A stretch of DNA of 64,000 nt from JBCCFK01 sp965262315 (GTDB taxonomy: Bacteria > Actinomycetota > Acidimicrobiia > Acidimicrobiales > UBA8592): positions 75,969-139,968 of the forward strand of contig CBDHFJ010000032.1 of the NCBI GenBank assembly GCA_965262315.1. Direction: 5' to 3'. Positions within the stretch are counted from its first letter, which is position 1. Every line of letters begins with the position of its first letter. The notes beneath the pieces are model-generated. The model saw only the letters and a list, made by a program, of their open reading frames with translations, was not told the origin of the DNA and searched no databases. Shown piece by piece: positions 8,740 to 17,753 of the stretch. Both the position numbers and the translations under genes were made by a program.

Positions 8740-10086
8740 TCATTGAGCCTGCAGCGCGGCCTTGTACGCGTCGAGACATCGCTCTCGAGCCTCGGCGTGG
8801 TCGACGATGGGGGCGGGGTAGGTGTCGTCGAGGACCACCCCGGCCTCGGCCAGCTCGAGAGGTCCGACGTCCCAGGGGGTGTGGATGGCGTTGTCGTCCA
8901 GGCCGCGCAATTCGGGTACCCAGCGCCGGAGGTAGGACCCGTCCGGGTCGAACTTCTGCGACTGGGCGATCGGGTTGAAGATCCGGAAGTACGGGGCTGC
9001 GTCGGGTCCCGTGCCCGCCACCCACTGCCAGTTGCCTGCGTTCTGGGCGACGTCGCCGTCGATCAGCTGGCGTCGGAACCATCGTTCGCCACGGCGCCAG
9101 TCGATCAGCAGGTGCTTGGTGAGAAAGGAGGCCGCGACCATGCGGACGCGATTGTGCATCCAGCCGGTCTGCAGGAGCTGGCGCATGCCGGCGTCGACGA
9201 GTGGATACCCGGTCCGGCCGGTGCGCCAGGCTTCGAACCCCGCGTCGTCGTGGCGCCAGGCGATGTCGTCGTACCCCGGTTTGAGTGCCCGCTCCAACAT
9301 GTCGGGCGACTGGACGAGCAGGTGCGTGTACCAGTCGCGCCAGGCGAGCTGGCGCACGAACGCCCGGCGACCGGGGGTGTGGGTGCCCACCACGTCGATG
9401 AGCGTTCGTGGGCCGATGGTGCCGAAGTGGAGGTCGGCCGACAGCGCCGAGGTGCCGTCGACGGCGGGGATGTCTCGGAGGTCGGGGTAGTCGTCCACGA
9501 CCTCGACGAACGCCGCGAGGCGGGCATGGGCAGCGTTGGTGCCGGCGTCGACCGGCAGGTCGGGCTCGGGGAGGGCGACGGGTGCGGTGCCGAGGTCGGC
9601 CCAGGAGACCGGCGCCGTCTCGACCCGGGACACCGGCGTACGTTCCCACGCCTTGTGGAACGGCGTGAACACCTGGGACAGCGTGCCCTTCTTGGTCAGG
9701 ACCGAGCCCGGAGGGTGGACCGAGTTGCCCCAGTGCAGTGTGATGTCGCCGTCGAGCGCCCGCTGCACGCGGTCGTCACGGCCACGGGCGAACGGGCTCG
9801 GATCGGCGTTGGCATGCACGTGGGCCCCGAGCGACCGTGCCAGGCGCGGGATGGCATCGGTCGCCGGCCCGTCCACGACCACGAGGCCACCCCCGAGGTC
9901 CTCGAGCTCCTGGGCCAGCGCAGCCACGGCTCCGAGCAACATCGATCGGCGATGAGGACCGGCGGCACCGAGGAGACCGGTCTCGAGGACGAACACCGCC
10001 ACGGTCGGTCCGCCGGCGCACGCCGCGCTCCACGCTGGGTTGTCCGCGAGGCGGAGGTCCCGTCGGAACCAGGCGATGCTCGGCAT
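8740..10086 (-). CDS. phr: Deoxyribodipyrimidine photolyase (cryptochrome/photolyase family)
   Basis: Light-driven repair of cyclobutane pyrimidine dimers. The 448-residue protein has an N-terminal antenna-binding Rossmann domain beginning IAWFRRDLRLADNPAW. The C-terminal FAD-binding domain shows the family signatures WRDWYTHLL, GMRQLLQTGWMHNRVRM and AQNAGNWQW near residue 355. The lone start is ATG at 10086, with TACCGT 7 nt upstream on the minus strand. A light-repair enzyme suggests a sunlit, possibly aquatic habitat (inference). Confidence 0.95.
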   Translation of the reverse strand: MPSIAWFRRDLRLADNPAWSAACAGGPTVAVFVLETGLLGAAGPHRRSMLLGAVAALAQELEDLGGGLVVVDGPATDAIPRLARSLGAHVHANADPSPFARGRDDRVQRALDGDITLHWGNSVHPPGSVLTKKGTLSQVFTPFHKAWERTPVSRVETAPVSWADLGTAPVALPEPDLPVDAGTNAAHARLAAFVEVVDDYPDLRDIPAVDGTSALSADLHFGTIGPRTLIDVVGTHTPGRRAFVRQLAWRDWYTHLLVQSPDMLERALKPGYDDIAWRHDDAGFEAWRTGRTGYPLVDAGMRQLLQTGWMHNRVRMVAASFLTKHLLIDWRRGERWFRRQLIDGDVAQNAGNWQWVAGTGPDAAPYFRIFNPIAQSQKFDPDGSYLRRWVPELRGLDDNAIHTPWDVGPLELAEAGVVLDDTYPAPIVDHAEARERCLDAYKAALQAQ

Positions 10087-10093
10087 GGCGGCG

Positions 10094-10099
10094 ACGGTA
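10094..10099 (-). promoter_or_regulatory. -10 hexamer TACCGT, photolyase
   Basis: Minus-strand TACCGT, then 7 nt, then the ATG at 10086. The same 16-nt arrangement recurs before the dehydrogenase start at 52658. Confidence 0.5.
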
Positions 10100-10210
10100 G
10101 GGGACGGGCCTCGTCGGGGCGCGGTCGGACGGGAGTTTCGGCCGTGGGGGCTCGGGTGAGCGGCCGTGGATCAGGCCGCTCCAGTGCGCTCGCGCGGGGT
10201 TCGTGACCTC

Positions 10211-10216
10211 TATGCT
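10211..10216 (+). promoter_or_regulatory. -10 hexamer TATGCT, scpA
   Basis: TATGCT, then 6 nt, then GTG 10223. It decides the scpA start against the longer in-frame GTG at 10166. Confidence 0.55.
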
Positions 10217-10222
10217 CGCCAG

Positions 10223-10996
10223 GTGGCCTACAAGGTGCAGACGCCCGTGTACGAGGGCCCGTTCGACCTCCTGCTCCACCTGATCCTGCGTGACGAGGTG
10301 GACCTCTACGAGGTGTCGCTCGGGACGATCGTCGACGCCTATCTGGGCGAGCTCGAACGCATGCAGGATCTGGACCTGGAGATCGCCACCGAGTTCCTGC
10401 TCATCGCCGCGACCCTGGTGGAGCTGAAGAGCCGTCGGCTGCTGCCCGACGAGGGGGATCTGAGCTTGGACGAGGAGCTCGGGCTCTGGGAGGAGCGAGA
10501 CCTGCTCCTGGCCCGACTGCTCGAGTGCAAGACGTTCAAGGACGCGGCACTGGCGCTGGAGGGGTTGGCCTTCGAAGCCGGCAAGTCCTACCCGCGGACC
10601 GCGGGGCTGGAGGAGCGCTTCATCGGCCTGGTTCCCGACCTGCTCGAGGGGGTCGAGGCCCACGACATACGTGCGGCCATGCAACGGGCGATGACCCCGA
10701 AGCCCCAGCCCACCATCGACCTGTTCCACGTCACGCCCGTGAAGATGACCGTGGCCGAGACCGTGGTGTCGCTGGTCCACGAGCTGCCGGCGATGGGAAC
10801 CACCACACTCCGCGAGCTGACGACGTCCGCGGTGGACCGGATCGAGGTGGTGGTCTACTTCCTGGCCCTCCTGGAGCTCTACAAGCAGGGCGTGGTGGAG
10901 CTGAGCCAGGTCGCAACGTTCGGCACCCTGACCGTCGACTGGACCGGTGGCGATGCCGTCGCCGAGCTGTCCTCCATCGACTCCTACGAAGGCTGA
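10223..10996 (+). CDS. scpA: Segregation and condensation protein A (kleisin)
   Basis: Kleisin subunit of the SMC-ScpA-ScpB condensin. The predicted 257 residues begin VAYKVQTPVYEGPFDLLLHL, the standard ScpA N terminus. They include the YLGELERMQDLDLEIATEFL helix and the C-terminal winged-helix that binds the SMC head. An upstream in-frame GTG at 10166 would add 19 atypical residues. The TATGCT hexamer 6 nt before 10223 favours the shorter form. scpB follows after 9 nt. Confidence 0.93.
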   Translation: MAYKVQTPVYEGPFDLLLHLILRDEVDLYEVSLGTIVDAYLGELERMQDLDLEIATEFLLIAATLVELKSRRLLPDEGDLSLDEELGLWEERDLLLARLLECKTFKDAALALEGLAFEAGKSYPRTAGLEERFIGLVPDLLEGVEAHDIRAAMQRAMTPKPQPTIDLFHVTPVKMTVAETVVSLVHELPAMGTTTLRELTTSAVDRIEVVVYFLALLELYKQGVVELSQVATFGTLTVDWTGGDAVAELSSIDSYEG

Positions 10997-11005
10997 GAGG
11001 CACCC

Positions 11006-12662
11006 GTGACCACCGAGACCCGGCAGGCGATCGAATCGATCCTGATGGTCGCCGAGCAACCCGTGGAGCCCACGGTGCTGGCCCAGCTGCTCGAGACCCC
11101 GAGAGCCGAGATCGAGGCGATGTGCGACGAGCTCGCCGCCGAGTACGAGTCGGCGGGCCGCGGCTTCATCCTGGCCAGGGTGGCCGGCGGCTATCGCTTC
11201 CAGAGCCACCCCGACCTCGCTCCCTATGTCGAGCGTTTCGTGCTCGACGGCCAGAGTTCCCGGTTGTCGTCGGCGGCCTTGGAGACACTCGCCATCGTGG
11301 CGTACAAGCAGCCGATCAGCCGCATGCAGATCGCCGCCATCCGTGGGGTGAACGTCGACGGTGTGCTCCGCACCCTGCAGCAGCGGGGGTATGTGGACGA
11401 GGTGTCGCGCGACGCCGGGCCCGGCAACGCCGTGCTGTTCGGCACCACGGATCTGTTCCTGGAGCGGGTGGGTCTCGACAGCACCGCCGACCTCCCGCCG
11501 CTCGCCGAGTTCGTGCCGGGCGCCGACGTGGTGGAGGCGCTCGAGGACGGCCTTCGCCCTGACCCGATCGAGGCGCCCACGCCCACCGCCGAAGGCGGCG
11601 AGGGCGAGGACGCCGGTCCGGCTGCGGGCGCGGCTGCGCACGCGGTGGAGGAGACCGAGGGCGCGGTCGAAGGCGCTGCGGGAAGGCGCTGTGGGCGCGG
11701 CTGCGGGCGCGGTGGAGGAGACCGAGGGCGCGGTCGAAGGCGCTGAGGCCGAGGGCGCCGGCGCGGGTGCGGCTGCGGGCGCGGTGGAGGAGACCGAGGG
11801 CGCGGTCGAAGGCGCCCGAGCGCTCGGATGCGGCTGGGACAGACCCCGAGAATGCGGCGGTGGCCGACGACGCGGACGGCGCTGACGCCGAGCTCACGGA
11901 AGATGCCGGTACCGACGGTGCGACCACCGTCGAGCTGGGCGACTCCGGTCCCGAGAGCACCCCGAGCCTGGCCATCGTCGATGTCGATGCGGCTGCGTTG
12001 CTCGAGGACGGTGCGGCGGAGGTGGTCGTGTCCCCGGGTGGGTTCGATGTTGATGGGGCTGCGTTGGTCGAGGACGGGCGGCGGAGGTGGTCGTGTCCCC
12101 GGGTGGGTTCGATGTTGATGGGGCTGCGTTGGTCGAGGACGGTGCGGCGGAGGTGGTCGTGTCCCCGGGTGGGTTCGATGTTGATGGGGCTGCGTTGGTC
12201 GAGGACGGGACTGCGGCGGAGGTGGTCGTGTCGGTCGAGGACGGACCCGCCGATCAGCGGGCCGGAGACGAGGCCGAGCCCGAGTCCCCGATCGACCTGG
12301 ATTCGGACGAGGACGTCATCGACCTCGTCGCGTCCGAGGCGGAGCCGGCGACGGTGCACCGGCCCACCGCACTGCAAGAGGAGCTGGCCGCACTCGACGC
12401 GCTCCAGGCTGACGTCGGTGCGGCCGAGACCCCGGCGGACACATGGCTCCCCGCCGAGTCTTCGGTCGTCGCCACGGTGCGCCACGACCACGACCACGAC
12501 GACGGCGAGCACGCCGAGGCCGGTCCGCCGGCCGCGCCCTTTCGCCCCGCCCCCGGAGACGGGGGTACGGGGACGGCTGCGGAGGCTGTGGCACCGGGCG
12601 AGGACGTGGGTGAGACGGACGCTGCGTCGCCCGTGACCGGCGGCGACCCCGACGGTGGCTGA
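11006..12662 (+). CDS. scpB: Segregation and condensation protein B with a long acidic repeat tail; frame broken three times
   Basis: Winged-helix partner of ScpA in condensin. Residues 1-175 are a complete ScpB core (TRQAIESILMVAEQPVEP, then ALETLAIVAYKQPISRMQ). Beyond it lies an unusual Ala/Glu/Asp-rich tail of about 375 residues built from repeats: AGAVEETEGAVEGA units at 11604-11820 and 22-codon SPGGFDVDGAALVEDGAAEVV-type units at 12019-12230. The tail can be read only after three one-base corrections: an extra G in 11680-11682, an extra C in 11815-11817, and a T missing near 12076 compared with sister repeats. With these it runs to TGA 12660-12662, overlapping rluB by 8 nt. As written, the first frame stops at 11746. 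Confidence 0.82.
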
Positions 12663-13407
12663 CGACCACACCGGCGAGCGGCTCCAGAAGGTGCTCGCTC
12701 GCGCCGGCATCGCCAGCCGGCGTGCCTGCGAGGAACTGATCGAGGACGGGCTGGTGACCGTCAACGGTGAGACCGCGCGGCTCGGCCGCCGAGTCGAGGT
12801 CACCGTCGATGTGATCGAGGTCGACGGGGCGCTGGTGGCCGCCAACCCGGACCTCGTCCACTACCTGCTCCACAAGCCGGCCGGAATCGTCTCGACGGCG
12901 TCCGATCCGCAGGGGAGGCCGACGGTGGTCGATCTCGTCCCCGATGATCGACGGGTGTTCCCCGTCGGCCGGCTCGACGCCGAGACCGAGGGGCTGTTGT
13001 TGTTGACCAACGACGGCGAGCTCACCCACCGGCTGACGCATCCGTCCTTCGGCGTCGACAAGGAATACCTGGCACACGTGGAGGGATCGCCCTCACGAGG
13101 GGCCCTGCGAACGCTACGCACCGGAGTGGAGCTCGAGGACGGCATGACCGCTCCGGCCAAGGTGTCGCTGCTCGATCCGCACACCCTCCGCATCGTGATC
13201 CACGAGGGGCGCAACCGGCAGGTGCGTCGCATGTGTGAGGCGGTGGGCCACCCGGTCACCCGCTTGGTCCGTACCCGGATCGGGCCGTTGATCGACCGAC
13301 GGCTCAAGGCGGGGGAGTGGCGGCAGCTCGAACGCGACGAGGTACGCCTGCTCGAGGAGGCGACGGCCAGACCATTCGAACCCGACCTGGACGACGAGGA
13401 CGACTGA
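12655..13407 (+). CDS. rluB: rRNA pseudouridine synthase (RluB/RsuA family)
   Basis: Isomerises a specific uridine to pseudouridine in rRNA. An S4 RNA-binding domain (residues 1-60, RLQKVLARAGIASRRACEEL) precedes the catalytic domain. The nucleophile Asp lies in GRLDAETEGLLLLTNDG, and the family motif GRNRQVRRMCEAVGHPV sits near residue 185. The length of 250 fits. The GTG start overlaps the corrected scpB stop, matching the scpA-scpB-rluB order of other actinobacteria. RluB versus RsuA-like specificity cannot be proven. Confidence 0.92.
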   Translation: MADDHTGERLQKVLARAGIASRRACEELIEDGLVTVNGETARLGRRVEVTVDVIEVDGALVAANPDLVHYLLHKPAGIVSTASDPQGRPTVVDLVPDDRRVFPVGRLDAETEGLLLLTNDGELTHRLTHPSFGVDKEYLAHVEGSPSRGALRTLRTGVELEDGMTAPAKVSLLDPHTLRIVIHEGRNRQVRRMCEAVGHPVTRLVRTRIGPLIDRRLKAGEWRQLERDEVRLLEEATARPFEPDLDDEDD

Positions 13408-13457
13408 CGCCCCATGGGCCTGCCGGAATCGGACGTGGCCCGGGACGGCCCGGCCAG

Positions 13458-13463
13458 TAGCAT
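13458..13463 (+). promoter_or_regulatory. -10 hexamer TAGCAT before a 16-codon leader ORF and tyrA
   Basis: TAGCAT, then 7 nt, then ATG 13471, the same geometry as the other leaderless starts. The ATG opens a short ORF rather than tyrA itself. Confidence 0.45.
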
Positions 13464-13470
13464 CCCCACG

Positions 13471-13521
13471 ATGTCTGGAGCAGGGATCAGCCGATCGTCG
13501 GTGCACCCGGCTGCTTCGTGA
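13471..13521 (+). CDS. Putative 16-residue leader peptide upstream of tyrA
   Basis: An ATG placed 7 nt after TAGCAT opens a 16-codon ORF (MSGAGISRSSVHPAAS). Its TGA stop (13519-13521) overlaps the tyrA GTG (13518-13520) as GTGA. Translation of tyrA would then depend on termination and restart from this leader. The peptide has no Tyr, Phe or Trp codons, so classic aromatic attenuation is not indicated. It could also be a chance ORF in a short 5' leader. Confidence 0.4.
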   Translation: MSGAGISRSSVHPAAS

Positions 13522-14582
13522 CCCGTCGAGCGGGCATCGTCGGGCTGGGATTGATCGGTGGCTCCGTGGGCATGGCCCTGCGTGAGCGGGGCTGGCACGT
13601 GGTCGGGGAGGACGCCGACCAGACGGCGGTCGCCGACGCGATGGCAGCCGGTGCAATCGACGAGGGCGGGGACGCCGCCACCTGTGACATCAGCTTCGTG
13701 GCGACCCCGGTGGGCGGGGTCGTCACCGCCGCCACCGACCTGCTGGCTCGTGGGGCTCGCCTGGTCACCGACGTGGGGAGCGTCAAGGGTGTCATCGCGG
13801 CGGGGATCGCCGACTCCCGCTTCGTGCCCGGCCATCCGATGGCCGGCAACGAGCACTCCGGGGTGCGGGGCTCGCGCCCCGACCTGTTCCATGGCGCGGT
13901 CTGGGTACTCACGCCCACCGAACACACCGACGATGACGCGTACGCCGAGGTGCGATCGGTCGTGTCGTCCCTGGGCGCCGACGTGGTGGCTGTGGATGCG
14001 GACGCGCACGATCAGCTGGTGGCGGTCGTCAGCCACGTGCCGCATCTGACAGCGGTGACCCTGATGGCGTTGGCCGATGCCCGCTCGGTCGAGCATCGGC
14101 CGCTGCTGCGTCTCGCCGCCGGTGGTTTCCGGGACATGACGCGCATCGCCGCCGGGCAGTCGGGGATCTGGCTGGACATCTGCCACGAGAACGCCGACGC
14201 CATCGGCGCGGTGCTCCAGGAACTCATCGATGGCCTCGCCGACGTCCGAGACCAGATCGCCGATGACCGCCGCGGCGAGCTCCAGGCCACCATGGACCGA
14301 GCCCGGCGGGCCAGGATCAATCTGCCCACCGGACTCCCCGCCGACCAACCGCTGGCCGAGGTCCGGGTCGCCGTCCCCGATCAACCAGGCGAGCTCGCTC
14401 GCATCACCAAGCTCGCCACCGACATCGACGTCAACATCTACGACCTCGAGATCGCCCACAACGTCGAGGCCGCCGGCGGTGTCCTGATCATGATCGTCCC
14501 CGCGCCGGTCGCAGAGCGCCTGGTCGGAGCGCTGATGGCCAGCGGCTACCGCCCGTCGTCGCGCCCGCTGGAGGCAGGATGA
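13518..14582 (+). CDS. tyrA: Prephenate dehydrogenase with C-terminal ACT domain
   Basis: NAD(P)-dependent oxidative decarboxylation of prephenate to 4-hydroxyphenylpyruvate in tyrosine synthesis. The N-terminal Rossmann fold starts GIVGLGLIGGSVGMAL. The catalytic region has GHPMAGNEHSG and VSHVPHL. The last about 75 residues (from residue 281, EVRVAVPDQPGELARI) form an ACT-type regulatory domain, implying allosteric feedback. The 354 residues start at GTG 13518, coupled to a 16-codon upstream ORF. The stop overlaps the ATG of aroA-cmk (ATGA), so the aromatic genes form one operon. Confidence 0.93.
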   Translation: MTRRAGIVGLGLIGGSVGMALRERGWHVVGEDADQTAVADAMAAGAIDEGGDAATCDISFVATPVGGVVTAATDLLARGARLVTDVGSVKGVIAAGIADSRFVPGHPMAGNEHSGVRGSRPDLFHGAVWVLTPTEHTDDDAYAEVRSVVSSLGADVVAVDADAHDQLVAVVSHVPHLTAVTLMALADARSVEHRPLLRLAAGGFRDMTRIAAGQSGIWLDICHENADAIGAVLQELIDGLADVRDQIADDRRGELQATMDRARRARINLPTGLPADQPLAEVRVAVPDQPGELARITKLATDIDVNIYDLEIAHNVEAAGGVLIMIVPAPVAERLVGALMASGYRPSSRPLEAG

Positions 14583-16519
14583 AGGCTCGGCCGCTCCGGA
14601 TCGATCCGCTGACCCGACCTCCGGACGCGGACGTCCTGGTGCCGGGGTCCAAGAGCATCACCAACCGGGCACTGGTGGCTGCCGCGCTCGCCGACGGCAC
14701 ATCGGTGCTCGACGGCGTGCTGTTCGCCGAAGACACCCGCGCCATGCTCGACTGCGTCGGCGCGCTCGGCGCAGGCCTCGAGATCGACGAGGCGGCCCGT
14801 CGGGTCGTCGTTCACGGCACCGCAGGCCACCTGGTCGGCGGTGGCGCCACGCTCGACGTTCGGCAGTCTGGCACCACGGCCCGGTTCGTCCTGCCGCTCG
14901 CGGCCATGGCGAACGGCGGGGTCACGGTGGACGGGCACGAGCAGATGCGTGCTCGGCCCCAAGGCGACCTGGTCGACGCCCTGGTGTCGCTCGGTGCCCG
15001 GCTCGAATCGCTCGACGCCGACCAGTCGCTGCCGATTCGAGCCGTCGAGTCACCGCTTCGCGGCGGCGTGGTCCGAGTGCCGGGCGACGTGTCCAGCCAG
15101 TTCCTGTCGGCACTGTTGCTGGCCGCACCAGCGATCCCCGCGGGCCTCACGGTCGAGCTCACGGGCGAGGTCGTGTCCGCGTCGTACATCACCATGACCG
15201 TCGAGGTCATGCGCGCCTTCGGGGCGAAGGTGGCCGTCACCGACGATCGGCTCTTCTCGGTCGAGCCGTCGGGCTACCGGGGGACCGACTACAGCATCGA
15301 GCCCGATGCGTCGGCCGCCTCCTACTTCTTCGCCGCCGCCGCCGTTTCCGGTGGGCGGGTCGCCATCGACGGTCTCGGCACCGCCAGCCTGCAGGGCGAC
15401 CTGGGGTTCGTGGACGTACTCGAGCAGATGGGAGCCCGGGTCGAGCAGGGCCCGAACCGGACCGAGGTCGTCGGCGGGGATCTGTCCGGGGTGACCGTCG
15501 ACATGCGCGACATCTCCGACACCGCGCCGACGCTCGCGGCCATCGCGCCGCTGGCATCGGGCCCGGTCACCGCCACCGGGATCGGGTTCATACGGCGCAA
15601 GGAGAGTGACCGGATCGCGGGGCCGGTCACCGAGCTGGGTCGCTTGGGGGTGGTCGCGTCCGACGATGGTGACGGCTTCACCGTGCACCCCGGGGCGGTC
15701 AACCCGGGTGTGGTCCAGACCTACGATGACCACCGCATGGCGATGGCGTTCACCGTGCTCGGCCTCGTGGTGCCCGGCATCGAGATCGCCGACCCGCAGT
15801 GCGTGGCCAAGACCTTCGTCGACTTCTTCGACGCCGTCGACGTGCTCCGCTCGGCCGGCGACCGAGACCTGGCCGTCCTGGCGATCGACGGCCCGGCCGG
15901 CTCCGGCAAGTCGACGGTCGCCCGACTCGCCGCGGCCGAACTCGGGCTGCAGTACCTGGACACCGGGGCGATGTACCGCAGCGTCACCCTCGCCGCGTTG
16001 GACCACGGCCTCGACCTCGCCGACTGGGCTGCCGTCGGGACATTGGCCCGACACGTGGAGATCGACGTCGGCCTCGACGTCGTGACCGTCGACGACCAGG
16101 ACGTGACCGCCGAGATCCGCTCCGACCGAGTCAATGACGCGGTGAGCATCGTGGCCGCCAACCCCAGCGTGCGTGCCGCGATGCGACGCCAACAGCGAGC
16201 GTGGGCGCGCCGGCGTGGTGGTGGCGTGATGGAGGGCCGGGACATCGGTTCGGTGGTGTTTCCCGAGGCGCGCCTCAAGGTCTACGTGACGGCCTCGATC
16301 GAAGAACGGGCGCGCCGGCGCAGCGCTGAGGCCGGCTCGGACCTCGCCGAGGTGATGGCGAACCTCGCCGAGCGCGACCACATCGACAGCAGTCGGGAGG
16401 ACTCGCCGCTCACCGAGACCTCCGACGCGACCACCGTCGACACCACCGGCCTGACCATCGACCAGGTGGTGGCGCAGGTGGTCTCGCTCTTCGGCGAGGC
16501 GGCCGGGGACCGGACATGA
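14579..16519 (+). CDS. aroA-cmk: Bifunctional EPSP synthase / cytidylate kinase fusion
   Basis: A single 646-residue frame joins two enzymes. Residues 1-430 are 3-phosphoshikimate 1-carboxyvinyltransferase: PGSKSITNRALVAAALADG near residue 22, the RQSGTTARF region near 94, and RRKESDRI near 340. Residues 434-646 are cytidylate kinase: Walker A AIDGPAGSGKSTVARL, then LDTGAMYRS, GRDIGSVVFPEA and RDHIDSSREDSPL. The linker is only a few residues (SAGDRD). It lies between tyrA and plsC with 4-nt overlaps on both sides. It links chorismate synthesis to CMP/dCMP phosphorylation by co-expression, not by shared chemistry. Such fusions are known in some bacteria. Confidence 0.94.
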   Translation: MKARPLRIDPLTRPPDADVLVPGSKSITNRALVAAALADGTSVLDGVLFAEDTRAMLDCVGALGAGLEIDEAARRVVVHGTAGHLVGGGATLDVRQSGTTARFVLPLAAMANGGVTVDGHEQMRARPQGDLVDALVSLGARLESLDADQSLPIRAVESPLRGGVVRVPGDVSSQFLSALLLAAPAIPAGLTVELTGEVVSASYITMTVEVMRAFGAKVAVTDDRLFSVEPSGYRGTDYSIEPDASAASYFFAAAAVSGGRVAIDGLGTASLQGDLGFVDVLEQMGARVEQGPNRTEVVGGDLSGVTVDMRDISDTAPTLAAIAPLASGPVTATGIGFIRRKESDRIAGPVTELGRLGVVASDDGDGFTVHPGAVNPGVVQTYDDHRMAMAFTVLGLVVPGIEIADPQCVAKTFVDFFDAVDVLRSAGDRDLAVLAIDGPAGSGKSTVARLAAAELGLQYLDTGAMYRSVTLAALDHGLDLADWAAVGTLARHVEIDVGLDVVTVDDQDVTAEIRSDRVNDAVSIVAANPSVRAAMRRQQRAWARRRGGGVMEGRDIGSVVFPEARLKVYVTASIEERARRRSAEAGSDLAEVMANLAERDHIDSSREDSPLTETSDATTVDTTGLTIDQVVAQVVSLFGEAAGDRT

Positions 16520-17247
16520 CCACCGAGACCGCATACGAGGTGCGCGGGGGAGAGCAGACGCTCGGCAGCCGGATCACCTACGAGATTCTCCACACCGCTG
16601 CTCGGTTGCTCGCCCGCGTCTACTTCCGCACCTACGCGCGCAACAAGGGGCGGATGCCGGACGGGGCGGTCATCGTGAGCCCGGTGCATCGCTCGAACCT
16701 GGACGTGCCCCTGCTCGGTGCCACGAGCCCTCGGCGGCTGCGGTACCTGGCCAAGGGGTCGCTGTTCCGGTCCCGCTTCTGGGGCTGGTTCCTGACCGTG
16801 CTGGGCGGGTTTCCACTCGATCGCGACGCCGCGGCGGACCGTGGGGCACTCAAGGCCGCCCTGGCGGTCCTGGAGCGGGGCGAGGCCCTCGCCGTGTTCC
16901 CGGAGGGCGAGCGCAAGGCAGGACCGACCGTGTACCCGATGGCGGACGGCGCGGTGTGGCTGTCGGTCAAGTCGGGCGCCCCGATCCTTCCGGTCGGCAT
17001 CGGCGGCTCCGAGCGAGCCATGCCCAAGGGCGCCAACGTGCCCAAGCCCACCAAGCTGGTGTTCCTCTACGGTGAACCGATCCCGGCGCCGACGAACCCC
17101 GACGGGCGACGGGTCAGCCGGGGCCAGATGCGCCAGGCGTCGGCCGACCTGCGAGCCACGCTCCAGGACCTGTTCGACCAGGCGCAGGAACTGGCCGGGA
17201 GTCCGAACCCCCCGGTCGATCAGCGGCCACCGCTGCCCGAGACCTGA
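16516..17247 (+). CDS. plsC: 1-acyl-sn-glycerol-3-phosphate acyltransferase
   Basis: Membrane-associated acyltransferase of phospholipid synthesis (lysophosphatidate to phosphatidate). The HX4D catalytic motif is HRSNLD (about residues 57-62). The second acceptor motif is FPEGER near residue 132, where FPEGTR is more usual. The hydrophobic stretch FWGWFLTVLGGF contacts the membrane. The 243 residues fit the family. The ATG overlaps the aroA-cmk stop by 4 nt. Confidence 0.9.
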   Translation: MTTETAYEVRGGEQTLGSRITYEILHTAARLLARVYFRTYARNKGRMPDGAVIVSPVHRSNLDVPLLGATSPRRLRYLAKGSLFRSRFWGWFLTVLGGFPLDRDAAADRGALKAALAVLERGEALAVFPEGERKAGPTVYPMADGAVWLSVKSGAPILPVGIGGSERAMPKGANVPKPTKLVFLYGEPIPAPTNPDGRRVSRGQMRQASADLRATLQDLFDQAQELAGSPNPPVDQRPPLPET

Positions 17248-17251
17248 CCGA

Positions 17252-17752
17252 TCAGGGGTGGTCGACGAAGAAGACGCCCACGTTCCGTTCCACGAACGCG
17301 GCGGCTGCATCGACGTCGGCTCGTTCGCACAGCTGGCGAAGCCCCCATGCGCTGAAGGCCACCGCGGCCTCTTCGTCGAACGGGCGAATGGCCGGCGCCA
17401 CCAGGACTCCGTCGGCGTCGGCGAGGGCCTCCAGCGCAGCGACATCGGCTGCCGGGACCTCGGCCTGGTACTGGATCAGCACGGCTCCCGTTTCGAGCGC
17501 ACCGACCTGGAGTGGCTCGGACACCGCGACGGCGGACACTCCGAGTTCCGGTGCAGGGATCTGGTGGGGCCCCGACGTCGGCGGCGAGCTGGCGTAGGTG
17601 ACCTCGGTGTCGCCGATCACGTGGATGGCGGACGGCTCGATGATGCGCTCTTCGGGCAGGCACGCCCCCGTGGCATCGGCACCGCCGCAGCCGGCCAGCA
17701 CCAGGGTGGCCGCGGCGCAGATCGCTGCGGGACGGACGAGGCCCGGGCGCAC
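17252..17752 (-). CDS. DUF3105 family lipoprotein
   Basis: The 166-residue product has a signal peptide with a lipobox (TLVLAGC, Cys about residue 21). The mature part resembles DUF3105, with YASSPPTSGPHQIPAP and LETGAVLIQYQAEVP. This family is common in actinobacteria and of unknown function. It is probably anchored on the outer face of the cytoplasmic membrane. It converges on plsC with only 4 nt between the two stops and is followed upstream on its own strand by ispH, 1 nt away. Confidence 0.78.
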   Translation of the reverse strand: MRPGLVRPAAICAAATLVLAGCGGADATGACLPEERIIEPSAIHVIGDTEVTYASSPPTSGPHQIPAPELGVSAVAVSEPLQVGALETGAVLIQYQAEVPAADVAALEALADADGVLVAPAIRPFDEEAAVAFSAWGLRQLCERADVDAAAAFVERNVGVFFVDHP

Positions 17753-17753
17753 G

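Noticed and set aside
11604..12230. CRISPR array
   Set aside because: The repeats are contiguous, codon-phased (66/69 bp) and without unique spacers; they are coding tandem repeats.
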